A DNA stretch of 38,918 bases from Chara braunii. Taxonomy: Eukaryota > Streptophyta > Charophyceae > Charales > Characeae. The translations under genes were made by a program, and so were the position numbers. The notes under the pieces were generated by a model. The model was not told the origin of the DNA. It did not search any database and saw only the letters and a list, made by a program, of their open reading frames with translations. Below are positions 32,268-38,918 of this stretch, one piece after another. How positions within the stretch are numbered: the first letter of the stretch is position 1; each line of letters starts with the position of its first letter. Where the stretch lies: positions 551,438 through 590,355 of the forward strand of contig BFEA01000256.1 of the NCBI GenBank assembly GCA_003427395.1. The letters are read 5' to 3'.

Positions 32268-32825
32268 AAAGACTAAGTGAAAGAAAAACAGAAAATGCCG
32301 AAAGCAAGAATGACTAACTCCTAATCAGATTAAGGGTGCCGCAAATAAATTCAAGTTTTCATAATAAAATAAAAATAAAATGAAAGAAATCAGAAAATGA
32401 GAAAAAAGGGTGGAAAATAAGATAATTCAAATTTTTGAAAAAAGAAGGAAATATAAATTAAAAGAAAGATAAAAAGAAGAAAAAACAGAAAATTTCGAAG
32501 TTGGGGGAAGGGGAATGGAAAGGTGAAGGAGAAAAGAGAGAAATAGGTGAGAGAGAGAAATAGAGTGAAGGGGGAGATGGGGGAAGTGATGGGGTTGTAG
32601 TTGGGGGAGAGGAGGGTAAGAGAACGAGAGAGAAAGGAATGGGAACGGTGGAGGGGGATCAAGAAGCAAAGAAAAAAGAGGAAAAAAAATAAAAATAAAG
32701 GAATAAAATAGGGTAAAATAGTGGGTGGTGGGAGAAAAGGTGGGGTGGGGAGAGGGGTATGAGTAGTGAGAGTGATTAGCAGGAAGTGGGTTAGTCGGGA
32801 GAGGGACGAGAGAGGTGATACCTAA

Positions 32826-32903
32826 CCCTTGGTGTCTCCAAGGGCCCAAGGTATACCAAGACCAGGAGGGTCTTGGCCTTCGCTGCCGCAAGCCAGCTGA
32901 AGG
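32826..32903. repeat. Three consecutive stem-loops
   Basis: CCCTTGG/CCAAGGG (32826-32832/32838-32844), CCAAGACC/GGTCTTGG (32856-32863/32869-32876) and CCTTCGCTG/CAGCTGAAGG (32877-32885/32894-32903, one bulge) follow one another within 78 bp. A further perfect 8-bp stem, AACACACT/AGTGTGTT, lies at 33157-33178. Confidence 0.8.
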
Positions 32904-32916
32904 AGAGAGGGGGTTG

Positions 32917-33258
32917 AGATCTTGATCAGCCCCGAGCAACAGTACTGCAGATTTGCAGATCCAGGGTATGTTGTGTGAGCAGACCCTCACTAGTGTAGAG
33001 CAGCTCCCTGAGTAGGGGGGTCTTTGGTTCCACAGCAAGCTGCCACGTAGCACTGCCGATGGCCACGTGCGCAGGCAGCAGCAGCCACCGGGGGGGGGAT
33101 GGTAAATAGCTGCCACGCACCTCTTCAACAGCTGCGTGTCGCACTACACAACCATAAACACACTGTGGCAAGTGTGTTATAGCAGCATTTATGCACGCGC
33201 ATAGCCAGCAGCTGTCCAGGTTCAAACCCTGGTGGCAGCATGCATCCCAGATCTTGAT
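32917..33258. mobile_element. Candidate 322-bp insertion flanked by a 10-bp direct repeat
   Basis: AGATCTTGAT occurs at 32917-32926 and again at 33249-33258, enclosing 322 bp that differs in composition from the A-rich leader. Near the right end a perfect T-arm-like stem (CCAGG, TTCAAAC, CCTGG, 33216-33232) contains GGTTCAAACCC, close to the RNA polymerase III B-box consensus. A weak A-box-like TGGCAAGTGTG lies at 33167. A SINE would carry these boxes at its head, and here they are at the right end, so the type is uncertain. Confidence 0.4.
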
Positions 33259-33525
33259 AATATAAAATTTGGGAGCGGGGCGGGGCAAGGCAGCGGGGCA
33301 GCGTGGGCACGTGTGCGGCGGCCTTGGCCTTGGCGCTTGTGCGCACGCATCGTCACGCTGCTTCTCTTTTCGTGCCACGTGGCAGCTCCTTGCTGCTGCA
33401 CCTTTTCTCAAATTTTCTCGCTGTTTTCCGTTGCGGACAGACAAAAAACAGCGAAAAACCCCACTGTCAGGTTTTGTTGTTTTCCCTGCTGTGCTGTGAG
33501 GCGGGTGGGAGCAGGGAGCGTTCCC

Positions 33526-33537
33526 GCTCTGATACAA
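33526..33537 (-). promoter_or_regulatory. Primer-binding site, tRNA-iMet type
   Basis: On the minus strand the sequence is TTGTATCAGAGC, one base after the LTR end. It matches the common plant tRNA-iMet primer site TGGTATCAGAGC at 11 of 12 positions. This fixes the 5' LTR and the strand of the chromovirus. Confidence 0.8.
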
Positions 33538-33538
33538 A

Positions 33539-33850
33539 TGTGGCGGACCCACCAGGTGTGGTGCTCCGCCCGGGATAGAGATGGAGATGGAGGACGAAGG
33601 GGGAGTGAGATGGCACAACGCAACTCCTACGCTAGACTCCAACGCACTTATTCCAAAGTGTGCGAATGCAGAATGATCCAGAAAACAGACAACAACTAGG
33701 GTATAGTACCCCAGCGGACTGACTGGGCTGGACTGGACTGGCTGGTACCGACAGAGGTACCGGCCTGGACAGGACTACCCCGAATACAACACAGGCCTGT
33801 GAGAACAAGCCATGGGGTTGGTCTCACAGGCCAACCAGAGGTCCGCTACA
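33539..33850 (-). repeat. Chromovirus 5' LTR, 312 bp
   Basis: On the plus strand it runs from TGTGGCGGACC to GGTCCGCTACA, giving a near-perfect 11-bp terminal inverted repeat (TGTRGCGGACC) of the TG...CA type. The primer site adjoins its low-coordinate end. The U3-side 240 bp match the 3' LTR at 6272-6517. Confidence 0.85.
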
Positions 33851-33869
33851 GGAGGAGACAAAAAAGAGA

Positions 33870-34790
33870 ATGAAGCTACACCCTATCTCGAAGTTAGTAT
33901 GGGTCAGAGAGAGGGAACGCAGATTAGCAGAATAGGAGAGAAACTGCAGACAGAGAAACAAGCAAGATGAGAAGAGTCGCTGAAGGTCGAAGGTATCCTA
34001 GCTCAAGATAGGATGACAAAAGAGATATTTCGCAGGTTGCTGCCAAGCGCTTCCTTCCACCAAGTGGAGCAGTTGAACGACCTTTTCGACCAAGCTGCTC
34101 AGCGGGTCACCTCATATGAGGATATGTTAGAGTTCGCTAAGCTATATTACGCGGACATCCTTATAAGCAGGCGGACTTAGGACACAGTGATCTCATATCT
34201 GTCGCAGGAGTTGAATATGTGGGAAGATACTGCAGTCCAACTGGATGTGTCAGACAGACTGCTCCTAGACAGACTGACTACGGGGAAAAAGTTAAAGCAA
34301 ACGCTGAAGGTGATGACCCCTGGGAAGTGCCCGAGTAGGGATGGGCTGACAATGGAATTTTACCGGACCTGTTGGGAAGTGTTGGGGCCCTCATAAGTGG
34401 AAGTGTACAACGAGGTACTACAAGAAGGCAAGCTGGGAGGGGCTATGACACATGGGGTCATCTCGGTGATGTTCAAAAAAGGAGACAAGGCGAATATAAA
34501 GAACTATCGCCCTATCTTAGTCGTCAACGAGAGTTGTAAGATTCTGGCCAAAACGTTGGCCTTGCAGTTGGGTAGAGTTCTTCTCGAGCTAGTGGAGAGA
34601 GACCAATGCACTTTCGTGCAAGGTAGATCTATCTTTGTCAACATCCACACGACAATTGAAACATTGAGGTCATCCAGACAGCGAGGTTGGATTATACGGT
34701 GTTGGTGCTGGTCAAATTGCTTCATGAAAAAACATGCCTGCCTATGTGGCTTACGATCCCTCCACATCAGTGGTGATAAAAAATGTCACA
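33870..34790 (+). pseudogene. LINE reverse transcriptase fragment (N-terminal part of RT)
   Basis: Non-LTR retrotransposons encode an endonuclease and reverse transcriptase; only the early RT region is here. A continuous frame from about 34013 reads MTKEIFRRLLPSASF, MTPGKCPSRDGLTMEFYRTCW, YNEVLQEGKLGGAMTHGVISVMFKKGDKANIKNYRPI, NESCKILAKTLALQLGRVL and DQCTFVQGRSIF. This is the conserved L1-type RT order (PGxSPGxDGLTxEFY, LxKKGD, NxRPIxL, QxxFxxGRxI). TAG at 34178-34180 and TAA at 34394-34396 interrupt it. A frame change near 34685 continues with LDYTVLVL to about 34780. The catalytic YADD box and everything downstream are absent, as is the endonuclease. It adjoins the chromovirus LTR. Confidence 0.88.
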
Positions 34791-36580
34791 CACAACGGAG
34801 GTCCCCAACCCTAGAACAAAACCTCCCCTGGCGGGACTTGGCCGCAAGTTGTTTGTGAGGAATTTCCCGCCTCAAATTGTTCTTGCGATGGAACTCCTTG
34901 GGGACATCCGTCAAAATTGACACGCTACAGAAAAGACCCTGGGCAGGGATGACACGCATAAATCCAGAAACGGTTCCACTTCGACCCCTCGGGCCTCCCT
35001 CCGGTTCCATCGAGATGCACAAAAGACAAAAACCATGTCGTTGTTTTTTGTTTTTTTTTTTTAAATAGCATCATTCCATTATAAGAGCAAAAGGAGGTTG
35101 GGAATCCCTGCATATCTCAGACCGGAAAGAAGAACCAAGCCTCAAAGAGGCTAACTCGAAACTGGATCCAGTGTCCCTTACTTCGATCGACAGTCATGCA
35201 GTCCTATTTCTGAAGAGAAAAGGGGGAATATCAGACAATTAAACCTACCAAAAGACACAAAGGAAGAAGTTAAAAAACTAACTCGCAATCCGTGATCCTA
35301 CTAACATTCATATCCGGAAGCATTACCCGGCTTGGCTTCTTGAGAGTCTATCTGCGACTCCCCTTAATTCTACTGAGATCGTCCAATAGAAGGCCTGTTA
35401 CCTAACCCGGAGCACTAAACCATTCTGCGTTTATCTCTTAATAATCAGGTAACCTTCTAAGTGAACCGGCAGGAAGCGATTCTGAAAAACAATACTAAAT
35501 GCACCTCCACCAAGAACAGTTTGATCTTCACCGGGTCTCTCATTTTGTCCAACCATTGGTGTTCCCACTGCTCCCTCGTGCTACCTACTCCGAGTCTTAC
35601 CATAATAACTACATTCGACTAATGCTCCCATTACTGACGATGACACTCACACTGCCCCCGCAGTGCCGCTGTCGATAGACGAATAAGCTGTAGGGATACC
35701 CTCTCAATGACATCATCACTATCCGGAATACTGTAAAGAGCCTTTGTTGCCAAGACGGGTTTCCCACCACGCACCCAGTGGATACAACTCTAGTTTGCTC
35801 TTCATCGGGTCTCTCGTATCATCCAACCATTGAAATTCTAATTGCTCCTTTGTACTGGCTATTCTTATAATGACTACCAAGAAAACCAACTTATCAAAAG
35901 GCAAGAATGCCTAAAACAATCGAAAAAAAAGAATGACAAATTTACTCCCATGCATCGGGGATGGCAATTATCCCTCCCTCTCAGTCCTAAAGTACTTCGA
36001 TAATACGTGTTTCGAAAAACAAAACACTAAGGGCAGCGTTCGCGCCGGAACAGATGTGGTACGAATTTCGGGGGGACAACAGCGTATAACAACGTAAATC
36101 AAGGAATAGTGGTGCCCTAAAATATAGAAAGCAGAATGACAAGCAGTGATTATGCCAATCTAGAAAACTACGAGTCCATGGATAACAAACAGAGTTTGTG
36201 TCAGCCTAGAGAGCTACGGGTTCCATCTTTCAGCAGAAATCTTCGTTTAACTTAGTGAATATAGCCACGGTAACACCCTGGTTCAATATGTTGAGAAGAA
36301 GCGCTAAAACCATGACAACAAAGTCCTATGCGTCTTACTACTAGTAATTTAAACACCCTGACATCCGCAAGTGATTATTATACCCTATAAGACAACAATT
36401 ATACCCTAAAAAATTCAGCTTAAAAACAGAGTTATAAACGAATTAAGCCCATCTAACCTAACATAATGCCGAATACCGAGCAGCTGTTTTTGTGTCCTCA
36501 ACCCCTGATGGTTGTTCTTGGTATTGTCGGTAGCTCATCTCGACTGTTGCCGAGAGAAGGTTAACAACAGTCGTATTTTT
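34791..36580. other. Non-coding stretch with a diverged direct repeat
   Basis: No credible gene is present. A 90-bp diverged direct repeat occurs at 35518-35610 and 35792-35875 (AGTTTG-TCTTCA-CGGGTCTCTC and CCAACCATTG in both). GATGACACGCATAAATC at 34948-34964 and the following AAACGGTTCCA resemble the nested element's LTR at 10708-10734. A T-rich run lies at 35040-35062. The minus-strand frame at 35719-35904 is unrecognised. Confidence 0.5.
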
Positions 36581-36584
36581 CACC

Positions 36585-36960
36585 ACCACTTCAGGACACC
36601 CTTCACCACTTTAGGATGCAGTCTGCCTAAACATGTGGTTTTCAGGGTCTTCAGACCTTTCACCACTTCATGACCATTCAGGTCTGAAAATCATGAATAC
36701 TCCTGAAGTGGTGAAAGCTCCGAAGACCCTGAAAACCACCTGTTTAGGCAGGCTGCATCCTCAAGTGGTGAGGGGTGGTTTTCATGGTCCTCGGACCTTT
36801 CACCACTTCAGGACCATTCAGGATTTTCAGACTGCCCAAAACTCTCACTTGACCACTTCAGGATGAAGCCTGCCTAAACAGGTGGTTTTCAGGGTCTTCG
36901 GACCTTTCACCACTTCAGGACCATTCATGATTTTCATACTGCCAAAAACTCTCACTTCAG
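36585..36960. repeat. Large imperfect inverted repeat with extra direct copies
   Basis: The left arm (about 36602-36681) and right arm (about 36702-36771) are complementary over some 70-80 bases, including CCACATGTTTAGGCAG-like against CCACCTGTTTAGGCAG, AGGGTCTTC against GAAGACCCT and TTCACCACTT against AAGTGGTGAA. The loop is about 20 nt. Further direct copies of the left-arm unit (GTGGTTTTCA-GGTC, TTTCACCACTTCA-GACCATTCA) start at about 36775 and 36881. The RNA would form a long imperfect hairpin. Confidence 0.8.
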
Positions 36961-38160
36961 AATTTTCATTCCTGAATTTTCAGCTACCTGATAACCGCTT
37001 GTGTTGTTGCCCATTGTTCCTCTTGCTGTTACTGAGTTGGATAGGTTTCACTTCATATCCTGTTGGTAGCAGCTTCCCCTTAAATGAGGCCAGAAACCTT
37101 CAGACACCGGACTATCATTGCAAGCGCCCCCACTCCCAACGAGAGTTACTCCCACTACTCTCGGTGGCATTGCTAGGATGATGATGCAGCCCCAAAGCGT
37201 GGGCAATCTTCTTCCCTGCACGATCTCGCACCTGCCAGCGCAGGCCCGAGCTGTTAACCTCTCATAGTTACTTAGGCAAAGCAAGGTAGGCAAGTTGGAA
37301 GTTTCCAAGTTTTATAAAGTGAGTAAGTGGAAGGACTGACAGGGGAACGCCTAGGGATTATATTACTGAGTGCAAAGGCACTCCCACTCCACTCAAGGAG
37401 CGGTTTGAATATGGCCACCATCGGCATAGCTCAGCTACGTCGACCTCTAAGCGTGGCGCGGTGTCGTTCCTGAACGAGTGGCGATGGACTTGACCCGCGC
37501 GCTTCTCGTTGTATCTTTCCGTGTTCTAAGGGAATAATTTTTTCACATTTCGAGAGTAGTGGAGCGAGGCGCCTTGTTCCCGGGGCAAGGTCCCGCTTGC
37601 GCAAATTAGGAGATTTCGGCCGTTGATGTTTGCTATCTTCAGTCAGTACCTCTTAACTCGAGCAAGTGGGACCTAGCCCCCGAACAACAACGTCCATTGG
37701 CAGTTGGGGTGAGGAGGGGGCTCGCTTTTTATTTTATTTTAGCTTTCTTTTGACGGTGCTGAATTTTTCCTGTCTTTTTCATTTTTTTCCGTGTCTTTTT
37801 GGTTGGCGTCCGTGCTGCGTCAAGAGTGGTGGCCAAGAAAAAAAAAAAGAGAAAAAAAAAGAAAAAAAAAAGAAGAAGAAGAGTGGCCGCGTTCGGTCCA
37901 AGTTCCCCTCGACACTACCCTACCGGTAGTAGGGTAATGGTCCTTGAGTGCTGGTCCCACTGAGGTAGGAGAGTAGAGATAGGGGGGGGTGCCCTAGGGG
38001 TATTGACGCGAGGATGGGAGGGTGAGATGGGAGGTAGCCTCGTCCTCGCAGGACAACCGCGGCTGACCGCTCCAGGCGATCAATGTGTGCCGAGTAACTG
38101 GCCTAAAAAAAAACAAAAAAAGAATGGCCACGCCGTAGGATTCCTGCGAGCCACGACGAG
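36961..38160. other. Non-coding, no gene recognised
   Basis: Short A-rich and T-rich runs occur at 37730-37885. One perfect 8-bp stem-loop lies at 37916-37936 (TACCCTAC/GTAGGGTA). The open frames are short and low in complexity, with no recognised domain. Confidence 0.4.
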
Positions 38161-38172
38161 CGGCGAAGATCG

Positions 38173-38265
38173 CTTGTCGTCCGCCATCGCCAGAAGCTCG
38201 TCGTCCGCCATCGCCAGAAGCTCGTCGTCCGCCATCGCCAGAAGCTCGTCGTCCGCCATCGCCAG
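38173..38265. repeat. 24-bp minisatellite, just under four copies
   Basis: Units of CTCGTCGTCCGCCATCGCC plus AGAAG start at 38173 (one substitution), 38197, 38221 and 38245 (partial, 21 bp). The unit is a multiple of three, so a frame across it reads repeated Ser-Ser-Ala-Ile-Ala-Arg, but I see no evidence of a gene. A 24-bp phrase starting CATCGCCAGCTAATC at 38257 recurs at 38331. Confidence 0.9.
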
Positions 38266-38354
38266 CTAATCATTTGGTCCTCTTTCTTCCGTCTCTCTGG
38301 TTCTCCGATAGCTGTGCCCGGTCGTAGCCTCATCGCCAGCTAATCATTTGGTCC

Positions 38355-38523
38355 CATTCCACCCCCACACTACCTCTTCCGCTCTCTCCCTCTCTCCCAT
38401 TCCTGTTTCTTCTTTCCCGTTTCCTCTTTCCTCTCTCTGTCTGCCTGTCTGCCTCTCCCTCTCTCTCTCCTCTCTTTCCTCTCTCCCTCTCTCCCTCTCT
38501 CCTCCCCCCTCTCGTTTCTCCTC

Positions 38524-38557
<34 letters not shown>

Positions 38558-38640
38558 CGCTCGCTCGCTCGCTCGTCGTTCTCTCTCTGTGTATGCTCCT
38601 TTCCTTCCCCGCTCGTTTTTCTTCTTCTCCTTCTTCTTTT
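38355..38640. repeat. Pyrimidine-rich tract with (CT)n and (GCTC)n
   Basis: A long C/T-rich stretch contains an uninterrupted CT run at about 38525-38554, followed by GCTC repeats at 38555-38574. The open frames on both strands here are low complexity. Confidence 0.9.
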
Positions 38641-38828
38641 GCAGCTGCTGATGCCTCTGCTTCTTTCTTGATCTCTTCGTTAGCCCGTTCCTGAGATTGT
38701 GCGTGTAACCCTCCGTTACGTTACTCCCTGACGGAAGGTAGAGGGAGTGGTCTTCGCACGCTCTAGCACTCAGGGCCGTCCACATGTCACCTGTATGACC
38801 AGTCCTGTAGGCAGATTGATCATACACA

Positions 38829-38830
38829 CG

Positions 38831-38918
<88 letters not shown>
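38829..38918. repeat. Compound (CA)n(GA)n microsatellite at the window end
   Basis: A CA run (about 38829-38846) passes directly into a GA run of about 73 nt that continues to the last base. Its true length is unknown because the window ends inside it. Confidence 0.95.

Larger units (their letters stand above)
31534..33525 (-). other. Leader (5' untranslated region) of the chromovirus
   Basis: About 2 kb lie between primer site and gag. Going up in coordinate it contains a telo-box cluster, a strongly A-rich stretch (31800-32750) with three CCCC/GGGG-type repeats, three adjacent stem-loops (32826-32903), and a 322-bp segment between 10-bp direct repeats. The long minus-strand frame 32427-33128 is low-complexity Ser/Leu/Phe/Pro and is not a gene. 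Confidence 0.6.
6272..33850 (-). mobile_element. Ty3/gypsy chromovirus, degenerate, interrupted by a nested element
   Basis: Reading the minus strand from high to low coordinates gives: 5' LTR 33539-33850, tRNA-iMet primer site 33526-33537, leader, gag (about 31533-29456), protease (29145-28732), reverse transcriptase (28725-27503), RNase H (9941-9302), integrase with chromodomain (9301-7692), 3' non-coding region and 3' LTR (about 6517-6272). This is the standard Ty3/gypsy order, and the chromodomain places it among chromoviruses. Without the 17.6-kb insert the element is about 10 kb. Stops, frameshifts and a changed integrase catalytic residue make it inactive. I could not define a target duplication because the low-coordinate end of the 3' LTR is degraded. 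Confidence 0.85.

Noticed and set aside
32427-33128. A 233-codon minus-strand frame
   Set aside because: It is low-complexity Ser/Leu/Phe/Pro sequence opposite A-rich leader DNA, and its PPGFEPG-like neighbours arise from the antisense of the T-arm motif.
33109-33240. A possible tRNA gene ending in CCAGG-TTCAAAC-CCTGG-TGGCAGCA, with GCTGCCA upstream as acceptor partner
   Set aside because: The acceptor partners are about 117 nt apart. I cannot build a D-arm with a proper A-box or an anticodon arm, so only a T-arm-like motif is supported.
38173-38265. A CRISPR-like repeat array
   Set aside because: The 24-bp units are directly adjacent with no spacers; this is a minisatellite in a eukaryotic context.
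38330-38845. A 171-codon Arg/Glu-rich minus-strand frame
   Set aside because: It is the translation of GA/CT-rich low-complexity DNA.

Overview
The window is eukaryotic, repeat-dominated DNA, most likely from a plant-lineage genome. The evidence is a Ty3/gypsy chromovirus whose integrase ends in a chromodomain, primer-binding sites matching tRNA-iMet and tRNA-Asp, plant-type telo-box motifs (AAACCCTA), a LINE fragment and long GA/CT microsatellites. The style recalls streptophyte algae such as Chara, but that is recall and not shown by the sequence. I found no intact host gene, no rRNA, no convincing tRNA and no CRISPR array.

Layout. 1-2650: repeat-derived sequence with scattered single n's, beginning with an 83-bp tandem duplication. 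2650-3480: AT-rich spacer. 3482-6170 (+): a decayed gene of a family I associate with DUF7869, containing a 628-bp tandem duplication. 6272-33850 (-): an old chromovirus with short LTRs, a tRNA-iMet primer site, gag, protease, reverse transcriptase, RNase H, integrase and chromodomain. Its pol is split between reverse transcriptase and RNase H by a second Ty3/gypsy element on the opposite strand at 9942-27498. This inner element is 17.6 kb, with LTRs of 4.6-4.7 kb, a tRNA-Asp primer site, gag, protease, RT-RNase H, integrase and a polypurine tract. A 4-bp target duplication (GCGG) flanks it, and removing the insert plus one duplicate puts the host pol back in one frame. 33.9-34.8 kb: a LINE reverse transcriptase fragment (+). 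34.8-38.9 kb: non-coding DNA with a large inverted repeat at 36.6 kb, a 24-bp minisatellite and terminal microsatellites.

Both retroelements are dead: each has several in-frame stops, frameshifts and altered catalytic residues. The most unusual signal is in the inner element's LTR, which carries a dense series of unrelated short perfect stem-loops (14 with arms of 7-12 bp in 2.2 kb, seven of them within about 300 bp). A weaker version occurs in the chromovirus leader. The two LTR copies are indistinguishable over a 3.3-kb core, including microsatellite lengths and the positions of several n's, but differ at both ends. That points to assembly copying or very recent gene conversion.
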